Shown here: positions 1 to 8,417 of the stretch, piece after piece | Numbering within the stretch: the first letter of the stretch is position 1 | Layout of the letters: each line of letters opens with the position of its first letter | Assembly: GCF_007860105.1 (NCBI RefSeq) | Contig: NZ_SJPU01000003.1 | Coordinates: forward strand, 905,904-969,903 | DNA length: 64,000 bases | DNA from: Allorhodopirellula heiligendammensis | GTDB taxonomy: Bacteria > Planctomycetota > Planctomycetia > Pirellulales > Pirellulaceae | Direction: 5' to 3' | Notes under the pieces: generated by a model | What the model saw: the letters and a program-made list of their open reading frames with translations, nothing else | The model's database searches: none | Told to the model about the DNA's origin: nothing | Translations under genes and position numbers: made by a program

Positions 1-1
1 C

Positions 2-151
2 TCCGCGATGCTTTATGCCGCCCTGCCCGCCGTCATCGAGTTCAAAGGCGCGTCATTGAGCTCACAGGTGGAACAACGCACCTCGAACTCTTGGCCGCGT
101 GAGCTTCGCATCTCCAAGTCCATTACCGCATCCGCCAACAAAGTAGGCTAA
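2..151 (+). CDS. Possible 3' end of a gene entering from the left edge
   Basis: An open frame runs from the window edge to a TAA at 149-151 and would encode about 49 residues ending in SANKVG. I recognise no family. The only support is position: a 7-bp hairpin (TGCCTGT/ACAGGCA, 166-182) follows about 15 nt after the stop, as a transcript end might. A second frame is also open to base 102, so the frame choice is uncertain. It may equally be non-coding. Confidence 0.2.
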   Translation, partial: SAMLYAALPAVIEFKGASLSSQVEQRTSNSWPRELRISKSITASANKVG

Positions 152-455
152 TCTGCGGCGACGCGTGCCTGTTTCACAGGCAGACGCTCCCACGTGTGGG
201 TGGCAGACCCTCGGTCTTGGTCGCTGGAAACGCTGCTTCTCCTGTGCAGTGCCAAGCTCTGTATTTCAAGCCATCGGTGACTGCCGTGGGGGACCGCTTG
301 CCGCTCGTTCTTCCGCACGATATTTCGGGAGTGGTGAATGGAACCGTTTTTTGCCCCCGCTCTCGTCTTGGTGCGACAAATCTCCGCGCTGTTGGAGTGA
401 AAGAGCGAATGCTGGAAGGGGCATGCCAAGATCGTTTTCCGGCGCGGAGCTCACA
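152..455. other. Intergenic region with two small hairpins
   Basis: No convincing gene is seen. Frames on both strands are open for 60-120 codons, but their compositions (Arg/Ser/Trp-rich, no recognisable domain) look like chance frames in GC-rich DNA. Two hairpins sit at 166-182 (TGCCTGT-TTC-ACAGGCA) and about 189-200 (CCCAC-GT-GTGGG). Neither has a T-tract. Confidence 0.4.
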
Positions 456-968
456 TCATGCTCGTGAGAACGTACCGGACTTGCCCCCTGACTTCGATTC
501 CAAACGGGTTGCGACGATTACCATCGTTCGATCGACGCTCTTAAGCATGTCGTAGACCGTCAGCGCAGCGACCGAGGCGGCGGTGAGTGCTTCCATTTCG
601 ACGCCGGTCTTGGCCGTGGTCCGCACAGTCACCGAACACAGCAGCGATTCTTGGGATGTGGATGCCGCATCGACTGGAGCGAGCCACTGGAAGTCGACCT
701 CGACGCCCTCGATCGGGATGGCATGACAGAGCGGGATCAGGGTTGCCGTCGCCTTCGCTGCGCCGATGGCCGCGATACGGGCGATGCCCAGAACATCCCC
801 CTTGCGGCTGGTGCCGGCCCGAATGGCTTCGGCGGCGAGTGAGTTCATGCAAATTCGCGAGGACGCCGTAGCGATCCGCGCGGTGACAAGTTTGCCGGTC
901 ACATCCACCATGTGAGCTTGGCCAGCATCATCGAAATGCGTCGAGCTTTGCGAATCCGAGCGGTTCAT
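456..968 (-). CDS. moaC: MoaC, cyclic pyranopterin monophosphate synthase
   Basis: MoaC acts with MoaA in the first stage of molybdenum cofactor synthesis, converting the MoaA product to cyclic pyranopterin monophosphate in the cytoplasm. The 170-residue product matches the usual length of about 160. Family signatures visible are HMVDVTGK (residues 19-26), KGDVLGIARIAAIGAAK, PLCHAIPIEGVEVDF (79-93) and TGVEMEALTAASVAALTVYD (121-140). The frame is open upstream, but the ATG at 968 (or 977) gives the normal length, and GGAG lies 3 nt before 968. It stands alone about 25 kb from the moaA-moaD-moaE run at 25.3-27.0 kb, so the pathway genes are split in this genome. Identification is secure; the exact start is less so. 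Confidence 0.95.
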   Translation of the reverse strand: MNRSDSQSSTHFDDAGQAHMVDVTGKLVTARIATASSRICMNSLAAEAIRAGTSRKGDVLGIARIAAIGAAKATATLIPLCHAIPIEGVEVDFQWLAPVDAASTSQESLLCSVTVRTTAKTGVEMEALTAASVAALTVYDMLKSVDRTMVIVATRLESKSGGKSGTFSRA

Positions 969-1812
969 GAACTCCATCCGATTTGTGAAAAAATGATGAA
1001 ATAATGCAGTCGCGAAAGTTGGCGTGAGGGAACCGACTGCGATTGGAACACGTCGTAACCTGCGGTGGAAAAAAATTTCCGTGTGTCGATTGATCTTGAC
1101 TTGCAAATTACGGCAATTGGCCGCTTGATCCGCTGATAGTGGTCATTCCTGCTGAAACGCATTAAAGAGTTACCCCGGTTTTGCTCGACACTAAGCCTTG
1201 GAAGGACACTTTCACTTTTACTTCGATTTTCTGCCCCGGTAGGTTATCGAAGTGAACGGCGAAGGTCGACGGACACCCAGGGGGGAATTCTGGGAAACGT
1301 GTTCGCGTTGCTCCGCATCGCCAATCCATACCATCAGACGTTGGTCTGACCGGTTGGTGGTCGATGCGGAGAACCAGAACGCGGTCGATGAGCGATCCTG
1401 TACGGGTTGTTTCGATCGGAGTCCTGTTTTCTTGCTGCGTGGAATCTACTGGTTAGATTGCCAACGCGGTCGAGAACGCAGTCTCCATCGAGAACAATTC
1501 GAAGACAGGCACGCGACAAGCGGCATCTGATTTTTTCCCCCGACATTCACGTACCCGCGTGGATGAGCCACCTCATATTTACATTTATCAACAGCGAGGA
1601 TCCCACTTCGGCAAAGCGTTCAGCAGGATGCGAGCCGGCTGGCCCAGACCCAGCGTTTTGAGAATCGTTTGGTGCAAACTGATTGCGACCCACCGCAAAA
1701 CCCAGTTTCACTGACAAACGATTGGACGAACGACCACGGGCCATCGAGGACATGGTTACCGACGCACCATGTTTTCAAGGGATGAATCAACGAGGCGTTT
1801 GGAGCACCTAGA
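969..1812. other. Long intergenic region, no gene recognised
   Basis: This 844-bp stretch separates the divergent moaC and the HTH/receiver gene. Short frames of up to 92 codons occur on both strands but show no recognisable domain and no good start sites. Promoters for both flanking genes must lie here. I see no repeat, RNA gene or clear promoter I would defend. Confidence 0.5.
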
Positions 1813-2385
1813 ATGAAGGTCTTCACAACTGGTCAGGTCGCCAAGATCTGTAAAGTTGCCCCGAGAACCGTTAGCAAATGGTTTGACTCGGGGCGTTTAA
1901 AAGGTTACCGGATTCCCGGATCGCAAGATCGGCGGATTCCGCGAGAATATTTGATCAAATTCCTGAAAGAGCACGGCATGCCGCTGGGCGATCTGGAAGA
2001 CGAAGCGATGGCGAAATGCCTGATCGTCGCCCAGGATCAGGTGTTGATCGAAAACTTGAAGCGAGAGCTTCCCCCTGAAAAATCGTTCAAAGTCGCTGTC
2101 GCGGCGAGCGGTTTCGAAGCCGGGATTCAAGCCGAAAGCTTCAACCCAGACTGCATCATCGTGGACTTCTCGATCGGCAAGATCGAAGCGGTCCAGATTT
2201 GCCAGAACCTGCGGAAGAACATCGACTTCACCGACATTGTGCTGATCGCGTTGTTGCCCGATGACGGCCAACCGATGAGCTTCGATCGCAGCAGTATCAA
2301 CGAAACGTTCAAGAAACCATTCGACGCGCACTTGCTCGCCGAACGTTTGCGAACTCTCGTCGGTGCCAAGAAAGAGTTGGTCTAA
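1813..2385 (+). CDS. HTH (BldC/MerR-like) plus receiver-domain regulator
   Basis: The 190-residue protein starts with a MerR/BldC/excisionase-type DNA-binding domain (about 1-55; TTGQVAKICKVAPRTVSKWF, then RLKGYRIPGSQDRRIPREYL), followed by a response-regulator receiver fold (about 68-185). The phosphoacceptor-like Asp118 (CIIVDFS) and the conserved Lys168 (FKKPFD) are present. The usual acidic pair after the first strand is altered: CLIVAQDQ instead of LIVDDD, leaving only Asp75. This order (DNA-binding domain first) is opposite to classical response regulators, and no histidine kinase is adjacent. GGAG lies upstream of the ATG and a strong terminator follows, so it is probably monocistronic. 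Role: transcriptional regulator, signal unknown. Confidence 0.8.
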   Translation: MKVFTTGQVAKICKVAPRTVSKWFDSGRLKGYRIPGSQDRRIPREYLIKFLKEHGMPLGDLEDEAMAKCLIVAQDQVLIENLKRELPPEKSFKVAVAASGFEAGIQAESFNPDCIIVDFSIGKIEAVQICQNLRKNIDFTDIVLIALLPDDGQPMSFDRSSINETFKKPFDAHLLAERLRTLVGAKKELV

Positions 2386-2411
2386 GGACTAACCGATTCA
2401 TCGCCTCGCTC

Positions 2412-2457
2412 AAAAACGCCACTGACGCTTGCCCGCTCGCGTCCGTGGCGTTTTTTT
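2412..2457 (+). terminator. Rho-independent terminator
   Basis: An 11-bp inverted repeat (AAAAACGCCAC ... GTGGCGTTTTT) with a 22-nt loop runs straight into seven T residues, 26 nt after the HTH/receiver gene stop. Confidence 0.85.
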
Positions 2458-2646
2458 ATGGCTACTCGTTATCAATTCGCTTTTGATACTCTGCTCCCGG
2501 CCCTGTCTTTCATGAACACTGTCAGGTCGGCTACAACACACGGCCTCCTCTGCTACCATGCATCTGGCGACACCGCGTGTATCTCACCAGCCACCCCTTC
2601 TCTCGAAAACTAGCAGCCGATAGCTGAAAAGCTAGCAGCTTCTCTT

Positions 2647-3744
2647 ATGACTGATCGCATCTCTCGCTTGTCCACCTCGCTGGCCGACCTCGACGTGGAC
2701 GCTATGTTGATTGTCAACGACGTCAATGTTCGCTACCTCAGCGGTTTCACCGGCGACAGCTCGTGGCTGTTGGTGCTGCCCACATCGGTGACGATCCTCT
2801 CGGACGGGAGGTATCAAGTCCAGCTCGAGCAGGAGTGCCCGTCGATACCTGCCGCCATCCGTCCGCCAGGACAACGAATCGGTGAGCTGTTTGCCGAAGT
2901 GGCCTCGTCTTACAATCTGCGTCGGATCGGCATCGAATCGGGGCACGTCTCCATCGCGATGCTGCGAGATTGGGAAGCCAGGCTGCCTGAGATGACCTGG
3001 GTCGAAACGTCGTCTGTCGTCGAAAACTTTCGCGCCATCAAAGATGATTTTGAAATCGCGACGATTCGGCAGTCAATCGCAATCGCCCAGCAGGCTTTTC
3101 GGACGGTCACGGCGAACTTCAAACCGACCAAGACCGAGCAGGATATCCACTATGAACTCGAGGCCGCGATGCGGCAGCTCGGCGCCGAGGGCGTGTCGTT
3201 TCATCCGATCGTTGGGGCTGAGCCCAGTGGGGCGCTGCCGCACTATCGGCCAGGTGACATGCCGCTGGGCGAGTGTCGCACTTTATTGATTGATTGGGGG
3301 GCGAAAGTCGACGGGTATTGCAGCGATCTGACCCGCACTCTGCACCGCCCAGGCTCGAAATCTGCCAATTCCGACCGGTATGAAGCCGCTTACCAGGCCG
3401 TTCTCGAAGCGCAGCTCGCAGCGATTGCCACCATTCGCGACGGCGTCGCGGCCGTTGAGGTCGATGCCGCCGCCCGCGCCGTCCTCGCCAAAGCCGGTTT
3501 CGCCGAGGCATTCAGTCACGGACTGGGGCACGGTTTTGGACTCGAAATTCACGAAGATCCCCGCATGGGTCCAGCCTGCACCGAGACGCTCCGCAGCGGA
3601 ATGGTGCTGACCGTCGAGCCAGGTGTGTATTTCGAGGGGGAGTTCGGTATTCGCATCGAAGATGATCTGTTGGTCACCGATACTGGCTGTGAATTGCTCA
3701 GCGACCTCCCCAAGGGTCTCGATGATTGCCCGCTGGTAATGTAA
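2647..3744 (+). CDS. Xaa-Pro aminopeptidase (peptidase family M24B)
   Basis: This 365-residue protein has the N-terminal creatinase-like domain (about 1-125, with NVRYLSGFTGDSSWL and ILSDGRYQ) and the C-terminal pita-bread catalytic domain. The five dimetal ligands are all visible: Asp216 (LIDWGAK), Asp227 (CSDLTRT), His295 (GLGHGFGLEIHE), Glu324 (TVEPGVYFE) and Glu338 (IRIEDD). Such enzymes release N-terminal residues preceding proline in the cytoplasm. No clear ribosome binding site precedes the ATG. It is followed 59 nt later by accB; an aminopeptidase upstream of accB-accC is a common bacterial arrangement, so the three may be cotranscribed. Confidence 0.93.
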   Translation: MTDRISRLSTSLADLDVDAMLIVNDVNVRYLSGFTGDSSWLLVLPTSVTILSDGRYQVQLEQECPSIPAAIRPPGQRIGELFAEVASSYNLRRIGIESGHVSIAMLRDWEARLPEMTWVETSSVVENFRAIKDDFEIATIRQSIAIAQQAFRTVTANFKPTKTEQDIHYELEAAMRQLGAEGVSFHPIVGAEPSGALPHYRPGDMPLGECRTLLIDWGAKVDGYCSDLTRTLHRPGSKSANSDRYEAAYQAVLEAQLAAIATIRDGVAAVEVDAAARAVLAKAGFAEAFSHGLGHGFGLEIHEDPRMGPACTETLRSGMVLTVEPGVYFEGEFGIRIEDDLLVTDTGCELLSDLPKGLDDCPLVM

Positions 3745-3803
3745 AACACCGGTCTGAATCCCCACGCACACCACCCTTTCGTTTTGAAACTCAGGCTTTT
3801 CGC

Positions 3804-4388
3804 ATGACTGCTGATTCGCCCAAACGCGGCTCGACCACCAAGAGCGTTGGCTCGAAATCCCCTCAGGGGGCAAAATCTCGCTCAGCGACTGGACCGGGCG
3901 ACGTTTTCGACATCGATCGCATTCGCCAGATCGTCGAGTTGATGGAGCAACACGAACTCAGCGAAGTGGACCTGCAGCAGGCCGACGATCGCATTCGATT
4001 GACCCGTGGCGGCTCGCAGCCCGTACCCGCCGCGTACCCCGTTAGCGCACCTGCCCCCGCCCCTGTCGCTGCGGCGCCAGCCCCGGCTCCGGCGGCCGCA
4101 GCCCCCGCTAGCGGTGGATCCGACGCAGCAGCATCGACCGCCGGTACGATCACGATTAATTCGCCCATGGTGGGGACATTCTACGCTCGAGCGAACCCCG
4201 AGGCGCCGGCGTTTGTCAAAGTTGGCGACCGGGTCAGCGAAGACACCGTCGTGTGCATCGTCGAAGCGATGAAGGTGTTCAACGAGATTCCCGCCGAATG
4301 CAGCGGCAAAATCGTCGAGGTGCTCGTGGGTGATCAGGAACCCGTCGACTTCAACAAGCCCCTCTTCCGCATCCAGACCGGTAGCTGA
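3804..4388 (+). CDS. accB: Biotin carboxyl carrier protein of acetyl-CoA carboxylase
   Basis: AccB carries the biotin that is carboxylated by AccC and then donates CO2 to acetyl-CoA, the first step of fatty acid synthesis. The 194-residue product has a helical N-terminal segment (DIDRIRQIVELMEQHELSEV), a long Ala/Pro linker (about 73-112) and a C-terminal biotinyl domain (about 115-192) with the biotin-accepting Lys157 in VEAMKVFNEI. I chose the ATG at 3804. The frame is open up to 3726, but that start would overlap the upstream peptidase and add 26 residues that do not resemble AccB. The N-terminal Ser/Lys-rich extension (1-32) is longer than in Escherichia coli. accC follows after 3 nt. Confidence 0.95.
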   Translation: MTADSPKRGSTTKSVGSKSPQGAKSRSATGPGDVFDIDRIRQIVELMEQHELSEVDLQQADDRIRLTRGGSQPVPAAYPVSAPAPAPVAAAPAPAPAAAAPASGGSDAAASTAGTITINSPMVGTFYARANPEAPAFVKVGDRVSEDTVVCIVEAMKVFNEIPAECSGKIVEVLVGDQEPVDFNKPLFRIQTGS

Positions 4389-4391
4389 GCG

Positions 4392-5738
4392 ATGTTTCAA
4401 CGAATCTTGATCGCCAATCGTGGCGAAATTGCGCTGCGCATCATCCGTGCCTGCCGTGAAATGGGCATTGAATCCGTCGCGGTTTTTAGCCAAGCGGATG
4501 CCGACTCCATGCACGTCAAGCTCGCCGATCGGGCGATTTGCGTCGGTACCGCCCGCAGCGCCGATAGTTATCTTAAAACCGACCGGATCATCGCTGCGGC
4601 AGAAGTCTCCGGGGCGGATGCGATTCACCCCGGCTACGGTTTCTTAGCTGAGAATGCTCAGTTTAACGAAATGTGCCGGAGCAGCGGCTTTGAATTCATC
4701 GGTCCTTCGCCCAGCGCGATGGAAAAACTCGGAGACAAGAACACCGCCCGCAGCATGGCGGTTGCCCAGAACGTCCCCGTCGTGCCCGGGAGCGATGGGT
4801 TGATCACTGACTTTAGTCGCGCCGCGGCAGTAGCCCAGGAGATCGGGTTTCCGGTGCTGATCAAAGCCACCGCCGGTGGTGGCGGCAAAGGCATGCGGGT
4901 TGCCGAGAGCGAAGAGGTGCTCGTCAGCCAACTCGAAGCTGCGCGAAACGAAGCCATTGCAGCATTTGGCAATGGCGGTGTGTACCTCGAGAAATTCGTT
5001 GCGAACCCGCGTCACATCGAGGTTCAGGTCATCGCCGATACCCACGGGAACGTCTGCCATTTGTTCGAACGGGATTGCAGCGTCCAGCGGCGACACCAAA
5101 AACTCGTCGAAGAAGCTCCCAGTCCTGATCTGCCCCAAGAACGCCGCGAGGCGATCTGTGATGCCGCCGTCCGTATGATCGCCGGCGCCGATTACGCGGG
5201 TGCGGGCACGGTCGAGTTCATCGTGGACAAGGACTACAACTTTTACTTCATCGAGGTCAACGCGCGTATCCAGGTCGAGCATCCGGTGTCGGAGATGATT
5301 ACCGGTGTGGACCTGATCCAAGAGCAAATTCGCGTTGCTGCGGGTGAGACCCTGTCTTTCGCCCAACATGATCTCCACGTCAGCGGCGTGGCGATTGAGT
5401 GCCGGATCAATGCGGAAGATCCCAAGAAGAACTTTCAACCTTGCCCCGGCAAAATTCAATCGATGTTCGCTCCCGGCGGATTGGGTGTGCGATTTGATTC
5501 GCACGTGGCGACCGGTTATACGGTGCCTCCCTACTACGATTCGATGATTGGCAAATTGATTGTCCATCGGCCCACACGGGAACTCGCCATCGCCACGATG
5601 CTCCGCGCGCTCCGCGAACTGCAGGTAGAAGGAATTTCGACGACGGTCCCGTTCCACGAATGGATCCTGCGGGACGAAGCGTTCCTCGGCGGCAGTGTCG
5701 ACACCAAGTATGTCGACCGAGCATACAAAGGGCAGTAG
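4392..5738 (+). CDS. accC: Biotin carboxylase subunit of acetyl-CoA carboxylase
   Basis: AccC uses ATP and bicarbonate to carboxylate biotin on AccB. At 448 residues it has the normal length. The opening [21 protein letters not shown], the [10 protein letters not shown] motif, the glycine-rich ATP-grasp loop [12 protein letters not shown] (158-169), and [16 protein letters not shown] with the catalytic Glu/Asn/Arg residues are all present. It starts 3 nt after accB, an obvious operon. The carboxyltransferase subunits accA and accD are not in the window. Confidence 0.97.
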   Translation: MFQRILIANRGEIALRIIRACREMGIESVAVFSQADADSMHVKLADRAICVGTARSADSYLKTDRIIAAAEVSGADAIHPGYGFLAENAQFNEMCRSSGFEFIGPSPSAMEKLGDKNTARSMAVAQNVPVVPGSDGLITDFSRAAAVAQEIGFPVLIKATAGGGGKGMRVAESEEVLVSQLEAARNEAIAAFGNGGVYLEKFVANPRHIEVQVIADTHGNVCHLFERDCSVQRRHQKLVEEAPSPDLPQERREAICDAAVRMIAGADYAGAGTVEFIVDKDYNFYFIEVNARIQVEHPVSEMITGVDLIQEQIRVAAGETLSFAQHDLHVSGVAIECRINAEDPKKNFQPCPGKIQSMFAPGGLGVRFDSHVATGYTVPPYYDSMIGKLIVHRPTRELAIATMLRALRELQVEGISTTVPFHEWILRDEAFLGGSVDTKYVDRAYKGQ

Positions 5739-5880
5739 TCGGATTGCCGACCGACGGTTTCGCCGGTCGTGAGAATTGAGCGGGGAAACATTTGGTGTCT
5801 GCGTAACTCGCCACCACGATACGTCCGGGTTATGCTGGTGGGGATTCCCCACTTCGTATTTTACCCGTATGAGATCTCCC

Positions 5881-6720
5881 ATGGATTTTCCTTCATTCTC
5901 ACGACGACGATGGCTCGCTGCTACGGCTGCAACGGTGGCTGCGGCCACACTGCCTCGGCCAGCATGGGCCGCCGGTGCCCCCCAAGCAAAATTGGGCATT
6001 CAGCTCTATTCCTTGCGGGGTTACAACGTCAATGATGCGTTGCAACACGCCGCTGATCTCGGATTTGATGAGGTGGAGTTCTACAGTGGGATGCTGCCAA
6101 TCAACTCGACGCCGGAGCAGATCGCGGAGATTAAGAAACGCGTGTCCGACTTGGGTATGTCAATTTCTGCGCACGGCGTGAATCATTTTGGTGGCGACGC
6201 TGCTGCCAATCGCAAGCTGTTTGAATTTGCCAAGGCACTTGGTGTGCCGACCATTACGGCAGATCCAGAGCCGGCCGCTTTCGATAGTTTGGACGACCTC
6301 GTCGACGAGTTCGACATTCGCATCGCCATCCACAATCACGGTCCGTCGGCGCGTTACAACCAAGTCGTTGATGTGCTCAAGGCGATCGAAGGTCATGACG
6401 AGCGGATTGGGGCGTGCGCAGACCTCGGACACTACATCCGATCTGGGCAAGAACCCGTCGAGGTGATCCGCTCGCTGAAAGGACGTCTGTATGGCGTCCA
6501 TCTCAAGGACTTTGCTGAGATGAAAGAACACACCAAGGGTGTGGTCTTGGGCCAAGGGCACCTCGATGTCGAAGGCGTCTTCGTCGCCATGCAGGACGTT
6601 GGCTTTCCCACCAACGGTGCGTTGTCGCTCGAGTACGAAGAAGACCCGAGCAATCCGCTCGCTGAGATTCGCCAATGCGTCACCATTGCCAATGCCGCCA
6701 TGGAAAAGGTGTCTACCTAG
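5881..6720 (+). CDS. Tat-exported xylose-isomerase-like TIM-barrel protein
   Basis: The product (279 residues) begins with a twin-arginine-type signal (SRRRWLAATAATVAAATL, Ala-rich h-region, cleavage near AWA-AG). A sugar phosphate isomerase/epimerase fold (AP endonuclease family 2) follows, with KLGIQLYSLRGYNV, IAIHNHGPSARYN, ADLGHYIRSGQ, LYGVHLKDF and LSLEYEEDPSNP. The His/Glu/Asp residues in these segments are placed as metal ligands in the family. The frame is open upstream to 5776, but the ATG at 5881 (or 5869) puts the signal peptide at the N-terminus. The substrate is unknown; planctomycetes carry many such secreted paralogues, often in carbohydrate-use loci. Confidence 0.85.
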   Translation: MDFPSFSRRRWLAATAATVAAATLPRPAWAAGAPQAKLGIQLYSLRGYNVNDALQHAADLGFDEVEFYSGMLPINSTPEQIAEIKKRVSDLGMSISAHGVNHFGGDAAANRKLFEFAKALGVPTITADPEPAAFDSLDDLVDEFDIRIAIHNHGPSARYNQVVDVLKAIEGHDERIGACADLGHYIRSGQEPVEVIRSLKGRLYGVHLKDFAEMKEHTKGVVLGQGHLDVEGVFVAMQDVGFPTNGALSLEYEEDPSNPLAEIRQCVTIANAAMEKVST

Positions 6721-6975
6721 ACGCTGACGACAATCCTGTAACGGCAGTTGGGCTGAGTGGTGAGCCGCATGTGGCGAGCCACGCATGCCCGTCGATACCT
6801 TCCACGATGCGCAGTACGACGCAAAAGAAACGATCACGCTGGCGTGCTCAGCACGCTCGGCCGCGGTCGCGGCGCATGATTGTTCACCTTCGCCAGACTT
6901 TCTTTTCTCTCCGGCTCAGCTTAGGCTGTAGTCTCAGTTTGGTGGGATCGTTGTGACAAACCGACGGGAAATGAA

Positions 6976-8103
6976 ATGCGAATTGGTGTACCGGTCGAGA
7001 CCTGGCCGGGCGAACTCAGAACCTCGCTCGTGCCGAGCAACGCGAAAAAGCTGATCGGAAGTGGGTTCGAGATAACTGCGGAGTCCGGTCTCGGGCTCGC
7101 GTCGGGCTTCTCCGACGAGGAGTACACCGAGGCAGGAGTGTCGGTTGTGGCCGATCGGGATGAGGTGCTCTCGCAAGCGGACTTGGTACTGCGAGTTCGC
7201 CAGCCCGAAGCCCGCGATATTGAAACGCTCAAAAGTGGCAGCGTGCATGTCAGTTTCCTCGATCCGATGAATCGCCGGGACTTGGTGGACGCGATGGCCG
7301 CCAGGCAGGTAACGGCGGTTTCCATGGAAATGATTCCACGGAGCACGCGGGCGCAGAAAATGGATGCGCTTTCCTCTCAAGCAAACTTGGCTGGCTACGT
7401 GACCGTGATCGCGGCCGCTTACCATTGCCCGAAAATTTTCCCGATGATGATGACGCCTTCGGGCACGATCCGGCCGGCCCGGGTGTTCGTGATCGGTGCG
7501 GGGGTGGCCGGATTGCAGGCCATCGCGACAGCGAAACGGCTCGGCGCTCGCGTCGAAGCATTCGATACGCGTCCTGTGGTTGCCGAGCAGGTGCGTTCGC
7601 TGGGGGCAAAGTTTGTTGAAATTGACTTGGGTGAGGTCGGCCAGACGGAGCAGGGATATGCGAAAGCTCTCACTCCAGAACAAATCGAGCTTCAGAAAGC
7701 CGGGCAAGCTAAAGTGATCGCTGAGTCGGACGTCGTGATCACGACGGCCCAGTTGTTCGGTCGGCCCGCCCCGCGGATCGTCACCGCAGAAATGGTGGCC
7801 TCGATGCAGCCGGGCAGCGTCGTGGTCGACATGGCGGTGGAGTCGGGTGGCAATGTCGAAGGCAGCGTGCTCAACGAAGTGGTCGATGTCGGTGGTGTGA
7901 AGATCTTCGGACTTGGCAACTTGCCCTCTCACGTCAGCCGCAGTGCCAGTGAAATGTACTCCAACAACCTGTGCAATCTGATCGAGGAGTTCTGGGACTC
8001 CGAAGCGAAAGCATGGAACATGTCGCCCGACGATGAGATTGTTCAAGCTGCCGTGATCACTCGCGACGGCACGATTGTCCATCCCATGATTCAAAACAAA
8101 TAA
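6976..8103 (+). CDS. pntAA: NAD(P) transhydrogenase, NAD-binding subunit alpha-1
   Basis: The proton-translocating transhydrogenase moves hydride between NADH and NADP+ at the inner membrane, driven by the proton gradient. This 375-residue subunit is domain I (NAD(H)-binding, cytoplasmic), related to alanine dehydrogenase: MRIGVPVETWPGELRTSLVP at the start, VISRxx-like nucleotide loop VFVIGAGVAGLQAIATAKRL (about 169-188) and ARVEAFDTRP. It is a separate polypeptide, as in Rhodospirillum rubrum, not fused to the membrane segment as in Escherichia coli. The next subunit follows 17 nt later. Confidence 0.95.
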   Translation: MRIGVPVETWPGELRTSLVPSNAKKLIGSGFEITAESGLGLASGFSDEEYTEAGVSVVADRDEVLSQADLVLRVRQPEARDIETLKSGSVHVSFLDPMNRRDLVDAMAARQVTAVSMEMIPRSTRAQKMDALSSQANLAGYVTVIAAAYHCPKIFPMMMTPSGTIRPARVFVIGAGVAGLQAIATAKRLGARVEAFDTRPVVAEQVRSLGAKFVEIDLGEVGQTEQGYAKALTPEQIELQKAGQAKVIAESDVVITTAQLFGRPAPRIVTAEMVASMQPGSVVVDMAVESGGNVEGSVLNEVVDVGGVKIFGLGNLPSHVSRSASEMYSNNLCNLIEEFWDSEAKAWNMSPDDEIVQAAVITRDGTIVHPMIQNK

Positions 8104-8120
8104 ACACCCAAGGCCCCAAC

Positions 8121-8417
8121 ATGGAAACCGTTTTTCTAGGTTTCGTCTTGATGCTCTCGATCTTTTTAGGTTTTGAGCTGATCTCGAAAGTCCCCGCGAC
8201 GCTGCACACCCCGTTGATGTCTGGCGCCAACGCGATCTCTGGTATCACAGTGGTCGGCGCGATCACGTTAGCCGGTGGCGAACTCGCTGGCTGGGCAACG
8301 GCGCTTGCTGCGTTAGCGGTGTTCTTCGCGACGGTGAATGTTGTCGGTGGCTACATGGTGACCGATCGCATGTTGGCCATGTTTAAAAAGAAAGATGAAC
8401 CGGAGGCACGTTCATGA
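8121..8417 (+). CDS. pntAB: NAD(P) transhydrogenase, small membrane subunit alpha-2
   Basis: This 98-residue protein has the expected three or four hydrophobic helices and the family sequence FLGFELISKVPATLHTPLMS, AISGITVVGA and FATVNVVGGYMVTDRML. It forms part of the proton-conducting membrane domain II together with PntB. Its stop overlaps the pntB start by 4 nt (ATGA), which implies translational coupling. Confidence 0.95.
   Translation: METVFLGFVLMLSIFLGFELISKVPATLHTPLMSGANAISGITVVGAITLAGGELAGWATALAALAVFFATVNVVGGYMVTDRMLAMFKKKDEPEARS

Noticed and set aside
1252..1753. Several frames of 68-92 codons in the long gap before the HTH/receiver gene
   Set aside because: They overlap one another on both strands, lack ribosome binding sites and show no domain.
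4644..5999. A 451-codon open frame on the minus strand opposite accC
   Set aside because: It is fully antisense to a textbook biotin carboxylase, is rich in Arg/His/Asp with no domain, and arises from codon bias on the coding strand.
6934..8094. A 386-codon minus-strand frame opposite pntAA
   Set aside because: The plus strand encodes an unmistakable transhydrogenase subunit; the antisense frame has no recognisable domain.
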